A DNA stretch of 64,000 bases, from contig OY783216.1 in NCBI GenBank assembly GCA_963678705.1, forward strand, positions 11,594,001 to 11,658,000. The letters are read 5' to 3'. This document shows, one piece after another, positions 29,205-39,706 of this stretch. The DNA is from Panorpa germanica (taxonomy: Eukaryota; Arthropoda; Insecta; Mecoptera; Panorpidae). Positions within the stretch are counted from its first letter, which is position 1. Every line of letters starts with the position of its first letter. The notes under the pieces are model-generated. The model worked only from the letters and a program-made list of their open reading frames with translations, did no database searches and had not been told where the DNA came from. The position numbers and the translations under genes were made by a program.

Positions 29205-30162
29205 TATAGCTTTAAGAGCTTAAGCTATAAGCTTTAAGAAACTACACATTTTATCAAAACATACGTTTACACAACCTTTCGAGTGAGAAACACAGTCCTC
29301 GTCGAATACCATGTTCCAGAGTTGAGAACAACCATTAGATAGTTGCCTTTTTTCATGGAACGGTAATCGGTTTGTTAAATTAATGTTTAACAATTAATAT
29401 AGTTCTCCATAGTGCAGTAGACGTTCCTAGAGATTTTTGCCAGCCTAATTCTTCGAAGGGCACTTAGCCACCAGACATTATTAAAGGCACCCTAGAATTT
29501 CTATAAATTCTATATAGTATTATAATATGCGACAAGTTATGTATTTTTTTTGCGTTATCTTATTATAGTGTGATTGTTCATGAACATTCAGTCACAATTT
29601 TCAAGAAAACCATATATATTGTTTACTTATAACAATTAATACACTTTCCTTATTATTTGAAACTCGCTTTTATACGAGTATAAACTAATTGTTATGTAAT
29701 AATATTATTTATAGTTAATGTTATTTGACTTACTTGATAGTGAGCAGCAACCTTTTGTTTTCCGTATATTTGTAGTGTTTATATGATGTTTCCTTATATA
29801 GGTCTACAGATTTCTTAAATTTATTAACCAGTTGATGTTTAAGCACTAACACTAACCTAATTATTATCAATTTCTTTGTCTATCGCACTTATTATTGTTT
29901 TATCTCAAAAACGACAAAGTTACAGTTTTGAGGTTATTTTCATAAGACCGCGTGTACGCGTCATATATATATTTAGTTATATTTTTCAACACTGGTTTCT
30001 AACTGTCAAACGTTTTTAGAAACACTTATTTTTGAGTAAATTAGCACAATATTAAATTAAACTTAAATACATTTCGTTAGAAGAAGTATTTATATAATAT
30101 ATTTAATTTTTTTCCCTAATTAATTTCCCACTTTTATTCACTTTTTTCACCTAAAGTAGCAG

Positions 30163-30886
30163 ATGCCGATCGAACACACACAGTAGATAGGTACCACTTG
30201 TGTTGCAAATCAAAATTAACGTCTTATGTAACGTAACCAATATGTAGTTCTTCCTTTTTCTGCTAAGTCCCATCTGTCTTGCCAAAAGCAAAGATCATCA
30301 TCTTTGTTTTATTTGAAGATATAGCCATTTTGTGTAGCTTCTAGAAACTACACATTTTATCTATATAAGCTAAAGAACGGCTTTCTAGTTGTTCTCTACT
30401 ATTTGCACCAACAAGGATCACTTTATCATTCGGCAAAACATACGATTACACAACCTTTCGAGTGAGAAACACAGTCCTCGTCGAATACCATGTTTCAGAG
30501 TTGAGGACAACCATTAGATAGTTGCCTGTTTTTATGGAACGGTAATCGGTTTGTAAAATTAATGTTTATCAATGAATATAGTTCTCCATAGTGCAGTAGA
30601 CGTTCCTAGATATTTTTGCTGGCCTAATTCTTCGAAGGGCACTTGGCCACCAGACATTATTAAAGGCACACTTTAATTTACGCGTCATATATATATTTAG
30701 TTATATTTTTCAATACTGGTTTCTAACTGTCAAACATTTTTAAAAACACTAATTTTTGAGTAAATTAGCACAATATTAAAATAAACCTAAATACATTTCG
30801 TTAGTAGAAGTATTAATATAATATATTTAATCTTTTTCCGTAATTAATTTCTCACTTTTAATCACTTTTTTCACCTAAAGTAGCAG
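30163..30886 (-). repeat. Truncated 724-bp monomer, HOR start (block D)
   Basis: Same deletion junction at about 30679, same flanks as the other truncated monomers. Confidence 0.88.
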
Positions 30887-33800
30887 ATGCCGATCGAACA
30901 CACACACAGTAAATAGGTACCCCTTGTGTTGCAAATCAAAATTAACGTCTTTGTTAACAAATATGTAGTTCTTCCTTTTTCTGTTAAGTCCCATCTGTCT
31001 TGCCAAAGGCAAGGATCATCATCTTTGTTTTACTTGAAGATATAGCCATTTTGTGTAGCTTCAAGAAACTACACATTTTATCAAAACATACGTTTACACA
31101 ACCTTTCGAGTGAGAAACACAGTCCTCGTCGAATACCATGTTCCAGAGTTGAGGACAACCATTAGATAGTTGCCTCTTTTCATGGAACGGTAATCGGTTT
31201 TTTGTAAAATTAATGTTTAACAATGAATATAGTTCTCCATAGTGCAGTAGACGTTCCTAGAGATTTTAGCCGGCCTAATTCTTCAAAGGGCACTTGGCCA
31301 CCAGACATTATTAAAGGCACCCTGGAATTTTTATAAATTCTATATAGTATTATAATATGCGACAAGTTATGTTTTTTTTTGCATTATCTTTGGTATATTG
31401 TGATTGTTCATGAACAATTAGTCACAATTTTTAAGAAAACCATATATATTGTTTACTTATAACAATTAATGCACTCTCTCTATTATTTAAAACTCGCTTT
31501 TATACGAGTATAAACTAGTTGTTATGTATTAATATTATTTATAGTTAATGTTATTTGACTTACTTGATAGTGAGCAGCAACCTTTTGTTTTCCGTATATT
31601 TGTAGTGTTTATATGAGGTCTTCCTTATATAGGTCTACAGATTTCTTGAATTTCTTAACCAGTTGATGTTTTAGCACTAACACTAACCTAATTATTATCA
31701 ATTTATTTGTCTATCGCACTTATTATTGTTTTATCTCAAAAACAACTAAGTTACAGTTTTAAGGTTATTTTCATAAGACCGCATGTACGCGTCATATATA
31801 TATTTAGTTTTATTTTTCAACACTGGTTTCTAACTGTTAAGCATTTTTAACAACACTTATTTTAGTGTAATTTAGCACAATATTAAAATAAACTTAAATT
31901 CCTTTTCGTTAGAAGAAGTATTTATATAATATATTTATTTTTTTTTCGTAATTTATTTTTCACTTTTAATCACTTTTTTTACCTAAAGTAGCAGATGCCG
32001 ATCGAACACACACACAGTAGATAGGTACCACTTGTGTTGCAAATCAAAATTAACGTCTTTGTTAACCAAAATGTAGTTCTTCCTTTTTCTGCTAAGTCCC
32101 ATCTGTCTTGCCAGAGGCAAAGATCATCATCTTTGTTTTACTTGAAGATATAGCCATTTTGTGTAGCTTTAAGAAACTACACATTTTATCTATAGAAGCT
32201 AAAGAACGGCTTTCTAGTTGTTCTCTGCTATTTGCACCGACAAGGATCACTATCATTCAACAAAACATACGTTTACACAACCTTTCGAGTGAGAAACACA
32301 GTCCTCGTCGAATACCATGTTTCAGAGTTAAGGACAACCATTAGATAGTTGCCTGTTTTTAGGGAACGGTAATCGGTTTGTAAAATTAATGTTTATCAAT
32401 GAATATAGTTCTCCATAGTGCAGTAGACGTTCCAAGAGATTTTTGCCGGCCTATTTCTTCGAAGGGCACTTGGCCACCAGACATTATTAGAGGCACACTT
32501 TAATTTCTATAAATTCTATATAGTATTATAATATGCGACAAGTTATGTTTTTTTTTGCGCTATTCTGGTATATTGTGATTGTTTATGAACAGTCAGTCAC
32601 AATTTTCAAGAAAATCATATATATTGTTTACTTATAACAATTAATACACTCTCTTTATTATTTGAAACTCGCTTTTATACGAGTATAACCTAATTGTTAT
32701 GTATTAATATTATTTATAGTTAATGTTATTTGACTTACTTGATAGTGAGCAGCAACCTTTTGTTTCCCGTATATTTGTAGTGTTTATATGAGGTCTTCCT
32801 TATATAGGTCTACAGATTTTTTGAATTTCTTAACCAGTTGATGTTTTAGCACTAACACTAACCTAATTATTATTAATTTCTTTGTCTACCGCACTAATTA
32901 TTGTTTTATTTCAAAAACCACAAAGTTACAGTTTTGAGGTTATTTTCATAAGACCGCGTGTACGCGTCATATATATATTTAGTTATATTTTTCAACACTG
33001 GTTTCTAACTGTCAAACATTTTTAAAAACACTTATTTTAGAGTAAATTAGCACAATATTAAAATAAACTTAAATACATTTCGTTAGAGGAAGTATTTATA
33101 TAATATATTTAATTTTTTTCCCTAATTAATTTCTTACTTTTAATCACTTTTTTCACCTAAAGTAGCAGATGCCGATGGAACACACACACAGTATATAGGT
33201 ACCACTTGTGTTGCAAATCAAAATTAACGTCTTTGTTAACCAATATGTAGTTCTTCCTTTTTCTGCTAAGTCCCATCTGTCTTGCCAAAGACAAAGATCA
33301 TCATCTTTGTTTTACTTGAAGATATAGCCATTTTGTGTAGCTTCAAGAAACTACACATTTTATCTATAGAAGCTAAAGAACGGCTTTCTAGTTGTTCTCT
33401 GCTATTTGCACTGACAAGGATCACTATCATTCGGCAAAACATACGTTTACACAACCTTTTGAGTGAGAAACACAGTCCTCGCCGAATACCATGTTTCAGA
33501 GTTAAGGACAACCATTAGATAGTTGCCTGTTTTTAGGGAACGGTAATCGGTTTGTAAAATTAATGTTTATCAATGAATATAGTTCTCCATAGTGCAGTAG
33601 ACGTTCCTAGAGATTTTTGCCGGCCTATTTCTTCGAAGGGCACTTGGCCACCAGACATTATTAAAGGCACACTTTAATTTTTATAAATTCTATATAGTAT
33701 TATATTATGCGACAAGTTATGTTTTTGCGTTATCTTGGTATAGTGTGATTGTTCATGAGCAATCAGTCACAATTTTAAAAAACCATATATATTGTATACA

Positions 33801-35777
33801 CCTACAATTAATACACTCTCTTTAATATTTGAAACTCGCTTTTATACGAGTATAACCTAATTGTTATGTAATAATATTATTTATAGTTAATGTTATTTGA
33901 CTTACTTGATAGTGAGCAGCAACCTTTTGTTTCCCGTATATTTGTAGTGTTTATATGAGGTCTTCCTTATATAGGTCTACAGATTTTTTGAATTTCTTAA
34001 CCAGTTGATGTTTTAGCACTAACACTAACCTAATTATTATTAATTTCTTTGTCTACCGCACTTATTATTGTTTTATTTCAAAAACCACAAAGTTACAGTT
34101 TTGAGGTTATTTTCATAAGATCGCGTGTACGCGTCATTGTATATATTTAGTTATATTTTTCAACACTGGTTTCTAACTGTCAAGCATTTTTAACAACACT
34201 TATTTTAGAGTAATTTAGCACAATATTAAAATAAACTTAAATACATTTCGTTAGAAGAAGTATTTATATAATATATTTAATTTTTTTCCGTAATTATTTT
34301 CTTACTTTTACTCACTTTTTTTACCTAAAGTAGCAGATGCCGATCGAACACACACACAGTAGATAGGTACCACTTGTGTTGCAAATCAAAATTAACGTCT
34401 TTGTTAACCAATATGTAGTTCTTCCTTTTTCTGCTAAGTCCCATCTGTCTTGCCAAAAGCAAAGATCATCATCTTTGTTTTACTTAAAGATATAGCCATT
34501 TTGTGTAGCTTCAAGAAACTACACATTTTATCTATAGAAGCTAAAGAACGGCTTTCTAGTAGTTCTCTGCTATTTGCACCGACAAGGATCACTATCATTC
34601 GGCAAAACATACGTTTACACAACCTTTCGAGTAAGAAACACAGTCCTCGTCGAATACCATGTTCCAGACTTGAGGACAACCATTAGATAGTTGCCTATTT
34701 TCATGGAACGGTAATCGGTTTGTAAAATTAATGTTTATTAATGAATATAGTTCCCCATAGTGCAGTAGACGTTCCTAGAGATTTTTGCCGGCCTAATTCT
34801 TCGAAGGGCACTTGGCCACCAGACATTATTAAAGGCACCCTGGAATTTCTATAAGTTCTATATAGTATTATAATATGCGACAAGTTATGTTTTTTTTTGC
34901 GTTATCCTGGTATATTGTGATTGTTTATGAACAGTCAGTTACAATTTTCAAGAAAATCATATATATTGTTTACTTATAACAATTAATACACTCTCTTTAT
35001 TATTTGATACTCGCTTTTATACGAGTATAAACTAATTGTTATATATTATTATTATTTATAGTTAATGGTATTTCAATTACTTGATAGTGAGCAGCAACCT
35101 TTTGTTTTTCGTATATTTGTAGTGTTTATATGAGGTCTTCCTTATATCGGTCTACAGATTTCTTGAATTTCTTAACCAGTTGATGTTTTAGCACTAACAC
35201 TAACCTAATTATTATCAATTTTTTTGTCTATCGCACTTATTATTGCTTTATCTCAAAAACGACAAAGTTACAGTTTTGAGGTTATTTTTACAAGACCGCG
35301 TGTACGCGTCATATATATATTTAGTTATATTTTTCAACACTGGTTTCTAACTGTCAAACATTTTTAAAAACACTTATTTTAGAGTAAATTAGCACAATAT
35401 TAAAATAAACTTAAATACATTTCGTTAGAAGAAGTATTTATATAATATATTTAATTTTTTTCCGTAATTATTTTCTTACTTTTACTCACTTTTTTTACCT
35501 AAAGTAGCAGATGCCGATCGAACACACACACAGTAGATAGGACCACTTGTGTTGCAAATCAAAATTAACGTCTTTGTTAATCAATATGTAGTTCTTCCTT
35601 TTTCTGTTAAGTCCCATCTGTCTTGCTAAAGGCAAAGATAATCTTCTTTGTTTTACTTGAAGATATAGCTAATTTGTGTAGCTTTAAGAAACTACACATT
35701 TTATCAAAACATACATTTACACAACCTTTCGAGTGAGAAACACAGTCCTCGTCAAATACCATGTGCCAGAGTTGAGT
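30163..35777 (-). repeat. HOR block D, partial, running into the gap
   Basis: Intervals 724, 1109, 1173, 1168 and 1174 bp, then the N run. The first three monomers repeat the start of blocks A and B (ORF copies at 30984, 32108 and 33266). The 34337 monomer resembles those at 241 and 23598, so the block departs from A before the gap. Near 33720 the T-run between GTTATG and GCGTTATC has been shortened, and the neighbouring sequence shows several small indels. Confidence 0.85.
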
Positions 35778-35977
35778 NNNNNNNNNNNNNNNNNNNNNNN
35801 NNNNNNNNNNNNNNNNNNNNNNNNNNNNNNNNNNNNNNNNNNNNNNNNNNNNNNNNNNNNNNNNNNNNNNNNNNNNNNNNNNNNNNNNNNNNNNNNNNNN
35901 NNNNNNNNNNNNNNNNNNNNNNNNNNNNNNNNNNNNNNNNNNNNNNNNNNNNNNNNNNNNNNNNNNNNNNNNNNNNN
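35778..35977. other. Assembly gap (200 N) at the orientation switch
   Basis: Exactly 200 unknown bases. The left flank is the monomer read antisense and stops in the ORF region (...GCCAGAGTTGAGT). The right flank starts TTCAAGTAAAAC in the sense direction. A round gap length usually marks scaffolding of unknown size, so the true centre of the inversion is not resolved. Open frames reported across the N run are artefacts. Confidence 0.98.
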
Positions 35978-37294
35978 TTCAAGTAAAACAAAGAAGATTA
36001 TCCTTGTCTTTGGAAAGACAGATGGGACTTAACAGAAAAAGGAAGAACTACATATTGATTAACAAAGACGTTAATTTTGATTTGCAACACAAGTGGTACC
36101 TATCTACTGTGTGTGTGTTCGATCGGCATCTGCTACTTTAGGTAAAAAAAGTGATTCAAAGTGAGAAATTAATTACGGAAAAAAATTAAATATATTATAT
36201 AAATACTTCTGCTAACGAAATGTATTTAAGTTTATTTTAATATTGTGCTAATTTACTCTAAAATAAGTGTTTTTAAAAATGTTTGACAGTTAGAAACCAG
36301 TGTTGAAAAATATTACCAAATATATATATGATGCGTACACGCGGTCTTATGAAAATAACCTCAAAACTGTAACTTTGTCGTTTTTGAGATAAAACAATAA
36401 TAAGTGCGATAGACAACGAATTTGATAATAATTAAATTACTGTTAGTGCTAAAACATCAACTGGTTTAGAAATTTAAGAAATATGTAAACCTATATAAGG
36501 AAGACCTCATATAAACACTACAAATATACGGAAAACAAAAGGTTGCTGCTTACTATCAAGTAAGTCAAATAACATTAACTATAAATAATATTAATACATA
36601 ACAATTAGTTTATACTCGTATAAAAGCGAGTTTCAAATAATAAGAAAAGTGTATTAATTGTTATAAGTAAACAATATATATGGTTTTCTTAAAAATTGTG
36701 ACTGATTGTTCATAAACAATCACACTATACCAAGATGAGCAAAAAAAAACATAACTTGTCGCATATTTTAATACTATATAGAACTTATAGAAATTCCAGG
36801 GTGCCTTTAATAATGTCTGGTGGCTAAGTACCTTTCGAAAAATTAGGCCGGCAAAAATCTCTAGGAACGTCTACTGCACTATGGAGAACTATATTCATTA
36901 ATAAACATTAATTTTACAAACCGATTACCGTTCCATGAAAATAGGCAACTATCTAATGGTTGTCCTCAACTCTGGAACATGGTATTCGACGAGGACTGTG
37001 TTTCTTACTCGAAAGGTTTTGTAAACGTATGTTTTGCCGAATAATAGTGATCCTTGTCGGTGCAAATAGCAGAGAACAACTAGAAAGCCGTTCTTTAGCT
37101 TCTATAGATATAATGTGTAGTTTCTTGAAGCTACACAAAATGGCTATATCTTCAAGTAAAACAAAGATGATGATCTTTGCCTTTGGCAAGACAGATGGGA
37201 CTTAGCAGAAAAAGGAAAAACTTCATATTGGTTACCAAAGACGTTAATTTTGATTTGCAACACAAGTGGTACCTATCTACAGTGTGTGTGTTCG
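35978..37294 (+). repeat. First right-array monomers next to the gap
   Basis: Partial monomer plus most of a full one in sense orientation. The flank just after the gap reads GATTATCCTTGTCTTTGG where the reverse complement of the left flank reads GATTATCTTTGCCTTTAG. The two sides are therefore diverged copies, not one sequence folded back on itself. Confidence 0.85.
36813..37205 (+). pseudogene. Broken monomer ORF: stop at codon 5
   Basis: ATG-TCT-GGT-GGC-TAA: the glutamine codon CAA after GGC is replaced by TAA. The same lesion recurs near 42139 and 53429. Other disabling changes in the right array are GGC-TAA or GGC-TGA at the usual CGG (50775, 54604), CTA-TGA for CTA-TGG (47007, 55783, 62974), a two-base frameshift (59618) and loss of ATG (56953). 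The downstream KMCSFLKLHKM segment stays open here in another frame. Confidence 0.5.
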
Positions 37295-37986
37295 ATCGGC
37301 ATCTGCTACTTTAGGTAAAAAAAGTGATTAAAAGTGAGAAATTAATTACGGAAAAAAATTAAATATATTATATAAATACTTCTTCTAACGAAAAGTATTT
37401 AAGTTTATTTTAATATTGTGCTAATTTACTCTAAAATAAGTGTTTTTAAAAATGTTTGACAGTTAGAAACCAGTGTTGAAAAAATAACGAAATATATATA
37501 TGACGCGTATACGCGGTCTTATGAAAATAACCTCAAAACTGTAACTTTGTCGTTTTTGAGATAAAACAATAGTAAGTGCGATAGACAAATAAATTGATAA
37601 TAATTATATTAGTGTTAGTGCTAAAACATTAACTGGTTAAGAAATTCAAGAAATCTGTAGACCTATATAAGGAAGACCTCATATAAACACTACAAAAATA
37701 CGAAAAACAAAAGGTTGCGGCTTACAATCAAGTAAATCAAATAACAATAACTATAAATATTATTAATACATAACAATTAGTTTATACTCGTATAAAAGCG
37801 AGTTTCAAATAATAAAAAGAGTGTATTAATTGTTATAAGTAAACAAAAAATATGGTTTTCTTGAAAATTGTGACTGATTGTTCATAAACAATCACACTTT
37901 ACCAAGATAACGCAAAAAAAAAACATAACTTGACGTAATTTATAATACTATATAGAATTTAAAGAAATTCCAGAGAGCCATTAATA

Positions 37987-38145
37987 ATGTCTGGTGACCA
38001 AGTGCCGTTCGAAGTAGGCCGGCAAAAATCTCTAGGAACGTCTACTGCACTATGGAGAACTATACTCATTGTTAACATTAATTTTACAAACCGATTACCG
38101 TTCCATGAAAAGAGGCAACTATCTAATGGTTGTCCTGAACTCTGA
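37987..38145 (+). CDS. 52-codon version of the monomer ORF
   Basis: MSGDQVPFEVGRQKS... with GAA-GTA replacing GAA-GAA-TTA, an in-frame three-base loss. It reads through GTT-AAC like the 76-codon copy but stops at CTC-TGA, because TGG has become TGA. The first monomer of each right HOR module has this version. Unknown function; probably a decayed frame. Confidence 0.2.
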   Translation: MSGDQVPFEVGRQKSLGTSTALWRTILIVNINFTNRLPFHEKRQLSNGCPEL

Positions 38146-38465
38146 AACATAGTATTCGACGAGGACTGTGTTTCTCACTTGAAAGGTTGTGTAAACGTAT
38201 GTTTTGCCGAATGATAAAGTGATTCTTGTCGGTGCAAATAGTAGAGAGAAACTAAAAAGCCGTTCTTGAGCTTCTATAGATAAAATGTGTAGTTTCTTGA
38301 AGCTACACAAAATGGCTATATCTTCAAGTAAAACAAAGATGATGATCCTTGCCTTTGGCAAGACAGATGGGACTTAACAGAAAAAGGAAGAACTATATAT
38401 TGGTTAACAAAGACGTTAATTTTGATTTGCAACACAAGTGGTACCTATCTGCTGTGTTTGTGTGA

Positions 38466-38779
38466 TCGGCTCCTGCTACTTTAGGTAAAAAAAGTGATTA
38501 GAAGTGCTTAAAAGTCCATAAAAAGAGGCAACTATCTAATGGTTGTCCTCAACTCTGGAACATGGTATTTGACAAGGACTGTGTTTCCCACTCGAAAGGT
38601 TGTGTAAACGTATGTTTTGCCAAATGATAAAGTGATATCTTTAAGAAAAACAAAGATGATGATCGCCTTTGGCAAGTCAGATGGGACTTAACAGAAAAAG
38701 GAAGAACTACATATTGGTTAACAAAGACGCTAATTTTGATTTGCAACACAAGTGGTACCTATCTACTGTGTGTGTGTGA
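38466..38779 (+). repeat. 314-bp partial monomer, type copy
   Basis: Contains only the second half of the ORF region and the (TG)n tract; it lacks TATA, donor, palindrome and ATG. Equivalent partial monomers fill about 41128-41441, 43791-44114, 48660-48973, 52428-52741 and 58608-58921. Antisense open frames of 66 codons in these copies are shadows of the deleted ORF region. Confidence 0.85.
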
Positions 38780-38993
38780 TCGGCTCCTGCTACTTTAGGT
38801 AAAAAAAGTGATTAAAAGTGAGAAATTAATTACGGCAAAAAATTAAATATAATATATAAATAACGAAATTCTTCTAACGAAAAGTATTTAAGATAATTTT
38901 AATATTGTGCTAATTTACTCCAAAATAAGTGTTTTTAAAAATGTTTGACAGTTGAAAACCAGTGTTAAAAAATATAACTAAATATATATATGA

Positions 38994-39005
38994 CGCGTAT
39001 ACGCG
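38994..39005. promoter_or_regulatory. CpG-dense 12-bp palindrome CGCGTATACGCG
   Basis: A perfect palindrome here with four CpGs in a very AT-rich repeat. Most monomers have CGCGTACACGCG (one mismatch to perfect dyad symmetry); perfect versions also occur near 37504, 40168, 44334, 49187, 59136 and 62492. It lies about 150-160 bp upstream of the TATATAAGG motif and contains ACGCGT. A binding site is inference only. Confidence 0.45.
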
Positions 39006-39153
39006 GTCTTATGAAAATAACCTCAAAACTGTAACTTTGTCGTTTTTGAGATAAAACAATAATAAGTGCGATAGACAAATAAATTGATAATAATTAGGTT
39101 AGTGTTAGTGCTAAAACATCAACTGGTTGAGAAATTCAAGAAATCTGTAGACC

Positions 39154-39162
39154 TATATAAGG
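39154..39162 (+). promoter_or_regulatory. TATA-like element TATATAAGG (type copy)
   Basis: Present at the same phase in nearly all untruncated monomers, about 60 bp before a strong splice donor. TATATAAG fits the metazoan TATA consensus, but the sequence is AT-rich, so chance TATA motifs are expected. Constant position next to the donor is the only support. In the left array it appears as CCTTATATA on the plus strand, for example at 4143-4151. Confidence 0.4.
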
Positions 39163-39275
39163 AAGACCTTATATAAACACTACAAATATACGAAAAACAA
39201 AAGGTTGCAGCTCACAATCAGGTAAGTCAAATAACAATAACTATAAATAATATTAATACATAACAATTAGGTTAT

Positions 39276-39293
39276 ACTCGTATAAAAGCGAGT
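39276..39293 (+). promoter_or_regulatory. Hairpin with TATAAAAG in its loop side
   Basis: ACTCG at 39276-39280 and CGAGT at 39289-39293 pair as a 5-bp stem, extendable by a T-G wobble. TATAAAAG lies between them. The arrangement is conserved across both arrays, and where one stem base changes its partner sometimes changes too: left-array fold-back monomers have ACTTG...CAAGT near 11867 and 18063. It is either a second TATA element or a structural feature; I cannot decide. Confidence 0.35.
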
Positions 39294-39365
39294 TTCAAAT
39301 AATAAAGAGAGTGTATTAATTGTTATAAGTAAACAATATATATGGTTTTCTTGAAAATTGTGACT

Positions 39366-39383
39366 GATTGTTCATGAACAATC
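39366..39383. promoter_or_regulatory. 18-bp perfect palindrome GATTGTTCATGAACAATC
   Basis: Perfect dyad in many right-array copies. Left-array copies usually carry one or two mismatches (TTCATGAACAGTC or TTCATGAGCAATC). It sits between the hairpin and the A-run in each monomer. It could be a dimeric protein-binding site or an RNA hairpin; function unknown. Confidence 0.45.
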
Positions 39384-39475
39384 ACACTTTGCCAAGGTAA
39401 CGCAAAAAAAAACATAACTTGTCGCATATTATAATACTATATAGAATTTATAGAAATTCCAGGGTGCCTTTAATA

Positions 39476-39706
39476 ATGTCTGGTGGCCAAGTGCCCTTCA
39501 AAGAATTAGGCCGGCAAAAATCTCTAGGAACGTCTACTGCACTATGGAGAACTATATTCATTGTTAACATTAATTTTACAAACCGATTACCGTTCCATGA
39601 AAATAGGCAACTATCTAATGGTTGTCCTCAACTCTGGAACATGGTATTCGACGAGGACTGTGTTTCTTACTCGAAAGGTTTTGTTAACGTATGTTTTGCC
39701 GAATAA
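39476..39706 (+). CDS. Longest ATG-initiated monomer ORF (76 aa), uncharacterised
   Basis: The frame begins MSGGQVPFKELGRQKSLGTS and ends at GCC-GAA-TGA. It is the longest version of the monomer frame because this copy reads GTT-AAC-ATT, where many copies have one extra A that shifts into a stop after 32 codons. The middle is basic and aromatic (TALWRTIFIV, then NRLPFHE); the C-terminal part has spaced cysteines (C at about 51, 62, 70 and 74). There is no signal peptide, membrane segment or domain I recognise. The ATG context is AATAATGTC, just after the putative splice acceptor. Conservation outside the frame looks as high as inside it, so coding status is doubtful. Confidence 0.3.
   Translation: MSGGQVPFKELGRQKSLGTSTALWRTIFIVNINFTNRLPFHENRQLSNGCPQLWNMVFDEDCVSYSKGFVNVCFAE

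Larger units (their letters stand above)
19489..30162 (-). repeat. HOR block C (10674 bp), rearranged interior
   Basis: Intervals are 724, 1107, 1173, 1105, 1174, 1175, 1099, 1090 and 2027 bp. The beginning (truncated monomer) and end (27046 and 28136 monomers plus fold-back) match block A. The interior has been reshuffled: the monomer at 21320 is a hybrid of the block-A types at 4513 and 5688, the monomer at 23598 matches that at 241, and the 24772 monomer changes type partway along. Confidence 0.85.
1..35777 (-). repeat. Left tandem array of ~1.17-kb monomers, sense on minus strand
   Basis: Continuous head-to-tail array. Using the landmark ATGCCGAT as phase marker, copies start at 241, 1416, 2683, 3407, 4513, 5688, 6862, 7962, 9066, 10171, 11263, 13292, 14016, 15123, 16297, 17460, 19489, 20213, 21320, 22493, 23598, 24772, 25947, 27046, 28136, 30163, 30887, 31996, 33169, 34337 and 35511. 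Spacing falls into classes: about 1163-1175 bp (full monomer), 1090-1109 bp (monomer with a ~70-bp deletion in its ORF region), 724 bp (truncated) and 2027-2029 bp (monomer plus fold-back). Copies are near-identical by eye across both ORF and non-ORF parts. No unrelated sequence interrupts the array, so stretches without a called gene hold only this repeat. Family identity is unknown; a satellite or an amplified gene-derived repeat are both possible. Confidence 0.97.
39222..39462 (+). other. Putative 241-bp intron (type copy)
   Basis: The donor is a full consensus CAG|GTAAGT at 39219-39227. The acceptor TTCCAG|G ends at 39462 after a modestly pyrimidine-containing, T/A-rich stretch. Exon 2 would open 13 bases before the ATG at 39476. 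The intron contains the TATAAAAG hairpin, 18-bp palindrome and A-run. Most other monomers have CAA|GTAAGT, still a good donor; losses to ATAAGT are seen near 979 and 44563. No transcript evidence is available here. Confidence 0.35.

Noticed and set aside
35733..36032. ORFs running across the N gap
   Set aside because: They are open only because N codons are not stops.
39088..39110. Telomere-like TTAGGTTAGTGTTAG in each monomer
   Set aside because: Only about two TTAGG-like units, degenerate, once per 1.17 kb; no tandem telomeric tract.
39154..39230. Spliced-leader RNA or snRNA gene
   Set aside because: A tandem repeat with a donor site fits the general pattern of SL RNA genes, but I could not find a convincing Sm site with flanking stems after the donor, and an acceptor and ATG follow in the same unit.
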